Assembly: GCA_017558165.1 (NCBI GenBank)
Contig: JAFYWE010000090.1
Coordinates: 1-5,463 of the forward strand
Reading direction: 5' to 3'
Source: Bacteroidaceae bacterium
GTDB taxonomy: Bacteria; Bacteroidota; Bacteroidia; Bacteroidales; Bacteroidaceae
Length of the DNA stretch: 5,463 nucleotides
Below, one piece after another: positions 1 to 5,393 of the stretch (positions are counted from its first letter, which is position 1; each line of letters opens with the position of its first letter). The translations under genes were made by a program, and so were the position numbers. Under the pieces are notes generated by a model, which saw nothing but the letters and a program-made list of their open reading frames with translations, was not told the DNA's origin and made no database searches.

Positions 1-33
1 AAACTGATGTGGGGAGCAGATGTAAGGGATTGA
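1..33 (+). pseudogene. Mirror-image fragment of the nadK 3' end
   Basis: Read on the plus strand in frame 1 this stretch gives KLMWGADVRD and a TGA stop at 31-33. It is identical at the nucleotide level to the end of the minus-strand nadK gene at 110-142. It is the part of the terminal palindrome that is coding. It should not be counted as a second NAD kinase gene unless independent long reads show real sequence to the left of base 1 continuing into a nadK copy. Confidence 0.75.
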
Positions 34-51
34 CAGGAAACAATCATATAT

Positions 52-91
52 AAAGCAGCACAGCACCGGGTACCCGGTGCTGTGCTGCTTT
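52..91 (-). terminator. Probable rho-independent terminator hairpin of nadK
   Basis: Downstream of the nadK stop, the minus strand can fold AAAGCAGCACAGCACCGG against its complement with a GTAC loop, a GC-rich 18-bp stem flanked by A's on one side and T's on the other. This is the usual form of a bidirectional intrinsic terminator. The tail after the stem is TTTATATATGATTG on the minus strand, only a short T run. Since the far arm lies in the suspected fold-back half, the genuine sequence beyond the loop is uncertain; the near arm at 72-91 is certainly native if nadK is. Confidence 0.55.
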
Positions 92-109
92 ATATATGAT
101 TGTTTCCTG

Positions 110-982
110 TCAATCCCTTACATCTGCTCCCCACATCAGTTTCTCCTGCAGGTTCTGTATGAACGAATGCTCACGGAGGCGGATGATGAGCTGTTTGTAG
201 TCGGCCTTGCGCACGGTTATTCCGGTTGTCTCGTCGCAACTTTCGTTGCGTCCGTCAATGGCGATGAGGAAATTGTGGCTACGGCTGTTTACCTTGATGC
301 CTATCTGTGTGCTGTCGTTTATCACCAGTGGGCGGGCGCTCAGGCTGTGTGGCGCGATGGGGGTGAGCACGAGCACGTTGGCGTCGGGCGCGATGATCGG
401 GCCTCCTACGCTGAGCGAATAGCCGGTAGAGCCCGAGGGGGCTGCAACGATGAGGCCGTCGGCCTGGTAGGTGATACTGTCGGTGCCGTTGAGCGTTACC
501 TCTATGGTCATCATTGACGAACTGTCATGCTTCATTATCGCAATCTCGTTGAGCGCGAAGGGGTAGCTCTTGAGCTCAATGCCGTCGGGCACGGCCTCAA
601 TGATGTTGTGCTTCTCTACGTCGTACTGGCCTTCGTGAATCTTGCCGAGCACGTACTCAATGTCCTCGTTCGATGTTGTAGTGAGGAATCCCAGACGGCC
701 GGCGTTTATGCCAAGGATAGGTATCTGCTTGCGGCCTATGCGGCTTGCCGTACGCAGGAGCGTACCGTCGCCTCCGAAACTTATGGCTATGTCGGCGCTG
801 AACTCCTCGCCGTTGATGAGCTCTGCGGGCTGTGGAACGTCAATGCCCTCCGACAGCAGGAACTCATAGAACGGCCGGTCTATGCTGAACGTGTCGCCAT
901 ATCTTGTTATGGCGCTGAACAGTTGTCCTATGCTTCTTGATTTTTTTGTCTGGTGTCTGTTCCCGAAAATTGCGAATCTCAT
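110..982 (-). CDS. nadK: NAD kinase (ATP-NAD kinase)
   Basis: The product is a cytoplasmic enzyme that phosphorylates NAD to NADP, the only known de novo route to NADP. The 290-residue protein is complete and of normal family length. It carries the signature GGDGT at residues 70-74 (nucleotide binding and catalytic Asp), GINAGRLGFL at 91-100, the NE pair at 145-146, the glycine-rich DGLIVAAPSGSTGYSLSVGG at 175-194, PIAPHSLSARPLV at 208-220 and DGR at 243-245. The C-terminal MWGAD stretch matches Bacteroides NadK as I remember it. The ATG at 980-982 is followed directly by MRFAIFGN, the expected N-terminal beta strand, so no earlier start is needed. The gene is transcribed divergently from pdxJ. 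Its last 33 bp lie inside the terminal palindrome, but the reading frame is intact. Long plus-strand open frames across it are shadows. Confidence 0.97.
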   Translation of the reverse strand: MRFAIFGNRHQTKKSRSIGQLFSAITRYGDTFSIDRPFYEFLLSEGIDVPQPAELINGEEFSADIAISFGGDGTLLRTASRIGRKQIPILGINAGRLGFLTTTSNEDIEYVLGKIHEGQYDVEKHNIIEAVPDGIELKSYPFALNEIAIMKHDSSSMMTIEVTLNGTDSITYQADGLIVAAPSGSTGYSLSVGGPIIAPDANVLVLTPIAPHSLSARPLVINDSTQIGIKVNSRSHNFLIAIDGRNESCDETTGITVRKADYKQLIIRLREHSFIQNLQEKLMWGADVRD

Positions 983-1053
983 CCTTGTTGTCTTTTTGGC
1001 ATCCTGCCTCTATCGGTAACATCGCGAATGTCAACAATAAAGGCTTGCGGGTA

Positions 1054-1061
1054 CAAAATTA
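1054..1061 (-). promoter_or_regulatory. Candidate -7 box of the nadK promoter
   Basis: On the minus strand this reads TAATTTTG, matching the Bacteroidota -7 consensus TAnnTTTG, and is followed by TACCCGC, a common start-site context in this phylum. A start near 1047 would give a leader of about 65 nt before the nadK ATG. No clear TTTG is seen at the -33 distance (about 1081-1085), so the call rests on the -7 box alone. It lies beside the pdxJ -33 element, so polymerases at the two promoters would probably interfere. Confidence 0.45.
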
Positions 1062-1070
1062 AGATAAATT

Positions 1071-1103
1071 ATTGTATTAAATTTTTTATTTGTGCTATTT
1101 TTG
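1071..1103 (+). promoter_or_regulatory. Bacteroidota-type promoter for pdxJ
   Basis: ATTG at 1071-1074 and TATTTTTG at 1096-1103 fit the primary sigma factor consensus of Bacteroides (TTTG, 19-21 bp, TAnnTTTG) with a 21-bp spacer. The -7 box is a perfect match and the -33 box matches at three of four bases. The predicted transcript would start around 1110 and have a leader of about 57 nt before the pdxJ ATG at 1167. Confidence 0.65.
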
Positions 1104-1166
1104 CAAAAAATATGGATTATGATGCGGGTGGTATAGTCCATCGCGTTGTGTTATAATGTTTTATGT

Positions 1167-1886
1167 ATGAAGACTAAACTGAGTGTAAATATCAATAAGG
1201 TTGCTACGATAAGGAATGCCCGCGGTGGTAACAACCCCGACATCCTGGCTGTGGCAAAGGATTGCGAGGCCTTCGGTGCCGATGGCATCACCGTGCATCC
1301 ACGCCCCGACGAGCGTCACATACGCCGTGCCGATGTTACGGCACTGCAGGGCATACTGCGCACGGAGTTCAACATCGAGGGCTATCCTACAAAGGAGTTC
1401 ATGGACCTTGTGTTGCGCGTACGCCCCTCACAGGTTACATTGGTGCCCGATAAGCCTGAGCAGCTGACATCGAACAGCGGTTGGGATACCGTTGCACAGC
1501 AGGATTTCCTGCGTGATATCCTCAATGACCTCCGTGATGCCGGTATACGAAGCTCGATATTCATTGATGCCGATGTGCGTATGGCCGAGTATGCGGCCAA
1601 GGCGGGTGCCGACCGTGTGGAGCTCTACACAGGTCCTTATGCCCACATGTATGCGGCCGACCGTGATGCGGCAATCGCACCTTTCCTTGAGACTGCAAAG
1701 AGAGTGAAGCAGTTGGGAATTGGCCTCAATGCGGGTCACGACCTCAGCCTTGAGAACCTCAAGTTCTTTACCGATGTGATAACATGGGTAGACGAGGTGT
1801 CCATAGGTCACGCACTCATCTGCGATGCGCTCTATCTGGGACTTGAGGAGACAATCAAGGCCTATCAGAAATGTTTGATAAAATAA
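1167..1886 (+). CDS. pdxJ: Pyridoxine 5'-phosphate synthase
   Basis: This cytoplasmic TIM-barrel enzyme condenses 1-deoxy-D-xylulose 5-phosphate with 3-amino-2-oxopropyl phosphate to form pyridoxine 5'-phosphate, in the DXP-dependent vitamin B6 pathway. The 239-residue product has family length. Diagnostic stretches are LSVNINKVATIRNARGG at 5-21, TVHPRPDERHI at 42-52 with the catalytic His44, FNIEGYPT at 68-75 with Glu71, ELYTGPYA at 152-159 and GLNAGHDL at 186-193 with His191. I chose ATG 1167 because MKTKLSVN is the family N-terminus; an in-frame TTG at 1146 would add seven residues (MCYNVLC) unlike the family. There is no Shine-Dalgarno sequence, as is usual in this phylum. It is preceded by its own promoter and followed by an intergenic repeat, so it is probably monocistronic. 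Its substrate DXP also feeds the MEP pathway, to which ispD downstream belongs. Confidence 0.97.
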   Translation: MKTKLSVNINKVATIRNARGGNNPDILAVAKDCEAFGADGITVHPRPDERHIRRADVTALQGILRTEFNIEGYPTKEFMDLVLRVRPSQVTLVPDKPEQLTSNSGWDTVAQQDFLRDILNDLRDAGIRSSIFIDADVRMAEYAAKAGADRVELYTGPYAHMYAADRDAAIAPFLETAKRVKQLGIGLNAGHDLSLENLKFFTDVITWVDEVSIGHALICDALYLGLEETIKAYQKCLIK

Positions 1887-1919
1887 CGTGAGTTCGATAT
1901 AAACTCATCAAATCGTGAA

Positions 1920-2039
1920 TTTGTCATTTCGATGGAGCGTAGCGACGAGAAATCTCAAAATATCGCGAAATATGAGATCTCTCACATACGTTGACTTTAG
2001 CCCCTTCGGGCGTCGACCGTTGGTTCGAGAATGACAAAA
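1920..2039. repeat. Intergenic inverted-repeat element (REP/MITE-like)
   Basis: The element is bounded by imperfect inverted ends: TTTGTCATTTCGA at 1920-1932 and TCGAGAATGACAAAA at 2025-2039, which differ by one inserted base. Inside is a hairpin with arms GAGAAATCTCA (1947-1957) and TGAGATCTCTC (1973-1983), one mismatch and a 15-base loop. A second hairpin has GTTGAC (1990-1995) against GTCGAC (2012-2017) with one G-T wobble, enclosing GCCC/GGGC with a CTTC loop. There is no open reading frame. From memory, GTCATTTCGA plus GAGAAATCTC motifs recur between genes in many Bacteroidota genomes, so this is probably one copy of a dispersed family. It may also act as terminator or mRNA-stabilising structure between pdxJ and the exbB operon. 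Copy number cannot be judged from one window. Confidence 0.7.
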
Positions 2040-2086
2040 CGCAATGAATATCAGTACGATTTCTTATATTGAACTTACGTTAAAAT

Positions 2087-2120
2087 AACAATAGACTAAA
2101 ATAAATAAAACAATAGACTA
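2087..2120 (+). repeat. 12-bp direct repeat in the exbB leader
   Basis: AACAATAGACTA occurs at 2087-2098 and again at 2109-2120, a 22-bp period, the second copy ending two bases before the exbB ATG. The surrounding leader is strongly A-rich and lacks a Shine-Dalgarno sequence, which suits unstructured Bacteroidota ribosome-binding regions. The period is close to two helical turns, so a binding site for a dimeric regulator is possible, but a chance duplication of low-complexity leader sequence explains it equally well. Confidence 0.6.
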
Positions 2121-2122
2121 CT

Positions 2123-2839
2123 ATGATTTTTCTTACAGAAGTTGCCCCTGAGGTAACAGGAACTGAGGTTCTGACAGCGGTTGCAGAGCCGGTACAGGAG
2201 AGTTTGAATATCCTTGAACTTGCAATGAAGGGCGGTTGGATTATGGTTGTACTTGCAATCCTGTCCATTCTTGGCGTATACATCTTTGTGGAGCGTTTCA
2301 TGACCTTGCGCAAGTCAATGAACAGGAACCCATATCTGCTTGACCGCATCAAGGACAATCTCCGCGACAATGACATAAAGTCTGCTGTAAACTACTGCGA
2401 GAAGCAGAACACTCCAATGTCACGTATCCTTGCAAAGGGCGTGAAGGATTGCCGTCTTGATGCCGTTTCGGTACGTCAGGTGCTTGAGAACAATGCAGGT
2501 CTTGAGATCGCTAACCTCGAAAAGGGTCTTCCTGTACTCTCTACCATTGCTGCCGTGGCTCCAATGCTCGGTTTCTTGGGTACGGTTACAGGTATGGTGC
2601 AGGCTTTCTGGCAGATGTCGAACGCCGGTAACAACATCGATGTATCATTGCTGTCAGGCGGTATCTACGAGGCCATGGTCACAACAGTAGGCGGTCTCAT
2701 CGTTGGTATCATCGCAATCTTTGCATACAACTATCTGGTGGCGCGTGTCGACAGAGTGCAGAACCTTATGGAGGCCGACATGATTGAGTTCCTTGAGATT
2801 GTTGCCGAGGACAAGGAGAACAAGGCTAAGGCCAATTGA
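2123..2839 (+). CDS. exbB: MotA/TolQ/ExbB-family proton channel protein
   Basis: This is an inner-membrane subunit that, with the ExbD/TolR protein encoded next, forms a proton channel converting proton-motive force into movement of a TonB- or TolA-like partner. The 238-residue product has the three-helix plan of the family: helix 1 at about 38-57, a cytoplasmic domain at about 60-135, helix 2 at about 136-158 and helix 3 at about 184-206. The core signatures are AAVAPMLGFLGTVTGMVQAF at 143-162 and GIYEAMVTTVGGLIVGIIA at 180-198, carrying the conserved pore Thr residues and small residues. The N-terminal 35 residues before helix 1 are periplasmic and acidic. No cleavable signal peptide is evident. 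It is the first gene of the operon and follows the intergenic repeat. ExbB and TolQ cannot be told apart from sequence alone; the TonB-like third gene and the absence of tolB/pal in view favour ExbB. Confidence 0.92.
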   Translation: MIFLTEVAPEVTGTEVLTAVAEPVQESLNILELAMKGGWIMVVLAILSILGVYIFVERFMTLRKSMNRNPYLLDRIKDNLRDNDIKSAVNYCEKQNTPMSRILAKGVKDCRLDAVSVRQVLENNAGLEIANLEKGLPVLSTIAAVAPMLGFLGTVTGMVQAFWQMSNAGNNIDVSLLSGGIYEAMVTTVGGLIVGIIAIFAYNYLVARVDRVQNLMEADMIEFLEIVAEDKENKAKAN

Positions 2840-2865
2840 TGATTACCCGTAAAGTGTGAATCATT

Positions 2866-3285
2866 ATGATAAAGAGAAAGACAAAGGCTATAGACGGTTT
2901 TTCAATGTCTTCAATGACGGATATCATCTTTTTGCTGTTGATATTCTTTATGCTGACATCCACAATCGTTGCGCCTAACGCGATAAAGGTATTGTTGCCC
3001 GAGGGCAAGGCACAGACACACGCAAAGCCTATGGCGCGTGTCACCATTGACAAGGAACTGAACTTCTTTGTGCAGTGGGATAAGGATGAGCCTGCGCAGA
3101 TTGAGGGACTTGAGGAGCTGACGGCTTTCCTGTTCGAGTGCCGTGAGAAGGACGAAGAGATGTACGTGGCTCTCTATGCCGATGTCAGCATCCCTTATGG
3201 TGAGGTTGTCAAGGTGCTTAATATTGCAAACGATAACGAGTTCAAGATGGTGCTTGCTACACGCCAGCCCGACAAGAAGCGATGA
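2866..3285 (+). CDS. exbD: ExbD/TolR-family biopolymer transport protein
   Basis: The 139-residue product is the second channel subunit. It has a short basic cytoplasmic N-terminus (MIKRKTKAIDGFSMSSMTD), a single transmembrane helix at about 17-36 and a periplasmic domain of about 100 residues. Asp19, at the start of the helix in the SMTDIIFLLLIFFMLTS context, is the protonatable residue conserved in ExbD and TolR. The VALYADVSIPYGEVVKVLN stretch at 101-119 corresponds to the family's conserved AD....Y..VV motif. The ATG lies 26 nt after the exbB stop, and the TGA stop overlaps the next gene's ATG (ATGA), which suggests translational coupling. Length and architecture are normal. Confidence 0.93.
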   Translation: MIKRKTKAIDGFSMSSMTDIIFLLLIFFMLTSTIVAPNAIKVLLPEGKAQTHAKPMARVTIDKELNFFVQWDKDEPAQIEGLEELTAFLFECREKDEEMYVALYADVSIPYGEVVKVLNIANDNEFKMVLATRQPDKKR

Positions 3286-4133
3286 AAGATATTTCAAAAG
3301 AGAAACTATACGGTATTGTAGGCACGCTCGTGTTCCACATTCTGGTTGTGCTGTTGCTCTGTCTCATTGTGATGGAGCAGATACCCGTGCAGCCCGAGAA
3401 GAGCAACATCGAGATGCAGAGCGCTGCCGAGGACTTTGCCGGAAAGGAGTTCTATGAGGCGAAGTTCATCAGTGACGTGAAGCCTCAGGTAGCAAAGGCC
3501 GAACCGGCTCCTGCCACTCCAGCCACTCCAGCCAAGGATCCTTATATTGCGCAGAACTACGAGAAGAGTATTCCTGTGGATACCCTCACTTCAAAGGTCG
3601 AGAGCAAGAAAGAGAAGCCTGTTATGAGTGAGGAGGAGAGAAAGCGCAAGGAAGAGGCTGAGCGTAAGGCTGCTGAGGAGGCGGCACGTCGTGCGGCCGA
3701 GGAGGCCGAGCGCCAGGCAAAGGAGAAGATTGCAAACTCTGTGGCCGGAACCTTCGGCAAGTCAAGCAAGATTAGCAGCAAGAGCGGCGAGGATGCCGGT
3801 GTAGGTGCTGCAGGCAGCACTGCCGGCGGTACGGACCAGGGTCAGCAGGCGGTAGGTACCGGCAATGGTCTGGGTATCGATTACAAGGTGGGTAACCGCA
3901 GGGTTGTGGGTGAACTCAACAGGAACATTCCGGTTCAGGAGGCTGGTACGGTTATTGTGAATGTTACTGTTGACCCTCAGGGACGTGTGGTGGCCGCTAA
4001 TGCAAAGACTGCTTCTCTCGCATTGAAGAAGGCTGCCGAGAAGGCTGCTTACGAGATAAAGTTCAACAATGTATCAAACCTGACCGAGAACGAGGAGGGT
4101 ACGATTACGTTCCGTTTTAATATGAATTATTGA
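3282..4133 (+). CDS. TonB-family energy transducer with TolA-like linker
   Basis: This is a periplasm-spanning protein expected to carry energy from the ExbB/ExbD complex to outer-membrane partners. The 283 residues divide into a cytoplasmic tail at 1-9, a membrane anchor at about 10-30 (including His19, the position typical of TonB/TolA anchors), a Pro/Ala segment at about 70-85 with a tandem ATPATPA, a highly charged Glu/Arg/Lys/Ala helix at about 116-150, a Gly/Ser-rich flexible stretch at about 158-200, and a C-terminal domain at about 205-283 with GTVIVNVTVDPQGRVV and TITFRFNMNY. The Pro-rich part is TonB-like, while the Ala-rich charged helix is reminiscent of TolA. The C-terminal domain resembles that of Bacteroidota TonB-family proteins. 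It starts inside the exbD stop (4-nt overlap). I infer it is the dedicated partner of this ExbB/ExbD pair; whether it serves TonB-dependent receptors or envelope integrity is open. Confidence 0.88.
   Translation: MKDISKEKLYGIVGTLVFHILVVLLLCLIVMEQIPVQPEKSNIEMQSAAEDFAGKEFYEAKFISDVKPQVAKAEPAPATPATPAKDPYIAQNYEKSIPVDTLTSKVESKKEKPVMSEEERKRKEEAERKAAEEAARRAAEEAERQAKEKIANSVAGTFGKSSKISSKSGEDAGVGAAGSTAGGTDQGQQAVGTGNGLGIDYKVGNRRVVGELNRNIPVQEAGTVIVNVTVDPQGRVVAANAKTASLALKKAAEKAAYEIKFNNVSNLTENEEGTITFRFNMNY
3513..3533 (+). repeat. Tandem 9-bp repeat in the TonB linker
   Basis: GCCACTCCA occurs twice in direct tandem at 3513-3530, followed by GCC, and encodes ATPATPA. Identical codons in both units point to slippage or unequal exchange rather than convergent selection, so linker length could vary among strains without breaking the frame. 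Confidence 0.8.
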
Positions 4134-4135
4134 TT

Positions 4136-4681
4136 ATGAAGAAAGTATATCTATTCCTTGCCGATGGTTTCGAGACCGTGGAGGCATTGGCTCCGGTGGA
4201 TGTGATGCGCCGTGCAGGCCTTGAGGTAACTACGGTGTCAATCATGCAGCGTCGTGAGGTGGTTTCGGCACAGGCGGTGCCTGTCGTTGCCGATGCGCTT
4301 TATGAGGATGTCTGCTTCTGCGATGCCGATGCACTGGTGTTGCCGGGCGGTGGTGTCGGTACCGACAATCTCTCGGCTCATGAGCCTTTGCGTACATTGC
4401 TTAAGGATGCCCATTCAAAGGGTGTTCTTGTGGCTGCCATCTGTGCGGCTCCAATGGTACTGGGCAGGATAGGAATCCTGGAGGGACGCAAGGCTACCTG
4501 CTACCCGGGCTGTGAGGGCGACCTCTTCGGTGCGGAGTACACGGCGGTTGCTGTGCAGGAGGATGGAAATATAATCACAGGCTGTGGACCCGGTGTCTCG
4601 TTCGACTTCGGCTTCGCGCTTGTAGAGCGTCTGTGCGGAGCGGATACGGTGGCGACACAGCGCTCGCAGATGCAGTTCTGA
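4136..4681 (+). CDS. DJ-1/PfpI family protein (YajL/ThiJ-like)
   Basis: The 181-residue cytoplasmic protein has the flavodoxin-like fold of the DJ-1/ThiJ/PfpI superfamily. It aligns along its length with human DJ-1 and bacterial YajL as recalled: LADGFETVEALAPVDVMRRAG at 8-28 with Glu16 matching DJ-1 Glu18, LVLPGGGVG at 67-75, AAICAAP at 100-106 with the nucleophilic Cys103 matching DJ-1 Cys106, and GPGVSFDFGFALVE at 151-164. The position of DJ-1 His126 is a Tyr (CYPG, residue 123). Family members have been linked to oxidative-stress defence, chaperone activity and disputed deglycase activity; the older thiamine-synthesis label ThiJ is not supported. The exact substrate is unknown. I chose ATG 4136, 2 nt after the preceding stop; a TTG at 4130 would overlap that stop and add only MI. 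The tight spacing implies cotranscription with the TonB gene. Confidence 0.92.
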   Translation: MKKVYLFLADGFETVEALAPVDVMRRAGLEVTTVSIMQRREVVSAQAVPVVADALYEDVCFCDADALVLPGGGVGTDNLSAHEPLRTLLKDAHSKGVLVAAICAAPMVLGRIGILEGRKATCYPGCEGDLFGAEYTAVAVQEDGNIITGCGPGVSFDFGFALVERLCGADTVATQRSQMQF

Positions 4682-4694
4682 AAATGTATTGGAT

Positions 4695-5393
4695 ATGAAA
4701 AAACATCTTATAGTAGTTGCCGGTGGCAAGGGACTACGCATGGGCGGTGACATGCCCAAGCAGTTCCAGCTTATTGGTGGAAAGCCCGTGCTCATGGTGA
4801 CTTTGGAGCGTCTACATTCGATAGACCCCACAATGCAGTTGATACTTGTGCTTCCTGCCGACCATTTCGAGCTCTGGAAGGAGCTTTGCAAGGAGCACGC
4901 CTTCGCTGTGCCCCTGTTGCTTACACAGGGCGGTGCCACACGTTTCCATTCGGTACAGAACGGTCTTGCCCAGGTTGATGACCTGGACGAGGCTCTTGTG
5001 GGTGTACACGACGGTGTGCGTCCGTTCGTGTCGCAGAGTGTGGTCGATGATTGCTTCCGCGAGGCATGGATACATGGTGCCGCTATACCTATGATTGAGC
5101 TGCAGGACAGTCTGCGTCACATCGTAGGCGGCAATGGCGTTACCGAGGTGGTGCGCCGTGACCGTTACCGTCTTGTGCAGACACCGCAGGTGTTCAAGCT
5201 CTCTGTACTGCGTCGTGCCTATGAGCAGCGTTTTGTGGAGGAGTTTACCGATGATGCCTCAGTGGTTGAGGCTGCCGGAATGCAGGTAGTGGCTGTCAAC
5301 GGTAACCGCGAGAACATAAAGCTTACGACCCCATTTGATATGATGGTCGCAAAGACCCTTATGGAATGCTGGACACCACAACAAGAAATATAA
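4695..5393 (+). CDS. ispD: 2-C-methyl-D-erythritol 4-phosphate cytidylyltransferase
   Basis: The enzyme joins CTP and 2-C-methyl-D-erythritol 4-phosphate to give CDP-methylerythritol, third step of the MEP isoprenoid pathway in the cytoplasm. The 232-residue product has family length and its signatures: the nucleotide-binding loop AGGKGLRMGGDMPKQF at 9-24 with Arg15 and Lys22, GGATRFHSVQNGL at 79-91, VHDGVRPFV at 104-112 with Asp106, RYRLVQTPQVF at 157-167, TDDASVVEAAG at 185-195 and GNRENIKLTTPFDM at 203-216 with Lys209. I chose ATG 4695 (MKKHLIVVAGGKG); a TTG at 4689 would add two residues. It follows the DJ-1 gene by 13 nt and its 3' end overlaps the recG start by 28 nt. No partner MEP gene is adjacent, although pdxJ upstream uses the same precursor, DXP. 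Confidence 0.96.
   Translation: MKKHLIVVAGGKGLRMGGDMPKQFQLIGGKPVLMVTLERLHSIDPTMQLILVLPADHFELWKELCKEHAFAVPLLLTQGGATRFHSVQNGLAQVDDLDEALVGVHDGVRPFVSQSVVDDCFREAWIHGAAIPMIELQDSLRHIVGGNGVTEVVRRDRYRLVQTPQVFKLSVLRRAYEQRFVEEFTDDASVVEAAGMQVVAVNGNRENIKLTTPFDMMVAKTLMECWTPQQEI

Larger units (their letters stand above)
1..142. repeat. Perfect 142-bp spacerless palindrome, probable fold-back artefact
   Basis: Every base from 1 to 71 is the reverse complement of its partner (position i pairs with 143-i) with no mismatch and no spacer; the centre is GGGT|ACCC at 68-75. The right half contains the last 11 codons of nadK, including the stop, and its downstream flank; the left half repeats them in mirror image. 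Symmetry that runs without a break through coding sequence, stop codon and terminator is not expected from a natural terminator, whose symmetry should end with the hairpin. The most likely cause is snap-back of a strand at the terminator hairpin during library preparation, or fold-back in the assembly graph, at a contig end. A real inverted duplication of the nadK end is possible but less likely. The palindrome begins exactly at base 1, so it may extend beyond the window. Confidence 0.95.

Noticed and set aside
77..517. Plus-strand open frame of 146 codons across the nadK end, and similar long frames at 527-940
   Set aside because: They lie antisense to an intact, strongly recognisable nadK, have no family resemblance, and one starts inside the suspected fold-back palindrome.
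1428..1811. Minus-strand open frame of 127 codons inside pdxJ
   Set aside because: It is the antisense shadow of a well-conserved gene, with no recognisable domain and no upstream signals.
1889..1907. Small hairpin TGAGTT/AACTCA just after the pdxJ stop, as a terminator
   Set aside because: The stem is only 6 bp, AT-rich in part, and is not followed by a T run; the structured repeat further on is the better candidate for ending the transcript.
2064..2071. TTATATTG as a -7 box for the exbB operon
   Set aside because: It lacks the TTTG of the consensus and no TTG element sits at the right distance upstream; the operon promoter could not be placed with confidence.
3557..3820. Minus-strand Leu/Ser/Ala-rich open frame opposite the TonB linker
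   Set aside because: Its composition is simply the complement of the repetitive Glu/Ala/Arg codons in the charged helix.
4415..4939. Minus-strand open frame of 174 codons spanning the DJ-1 gene and ispD
   Set aside because: It crosses the junction of two confidently identified plus-strand genes, and its translation is rich in Ser/Cys/Arg with no family features, as expected for an antisense shadow.
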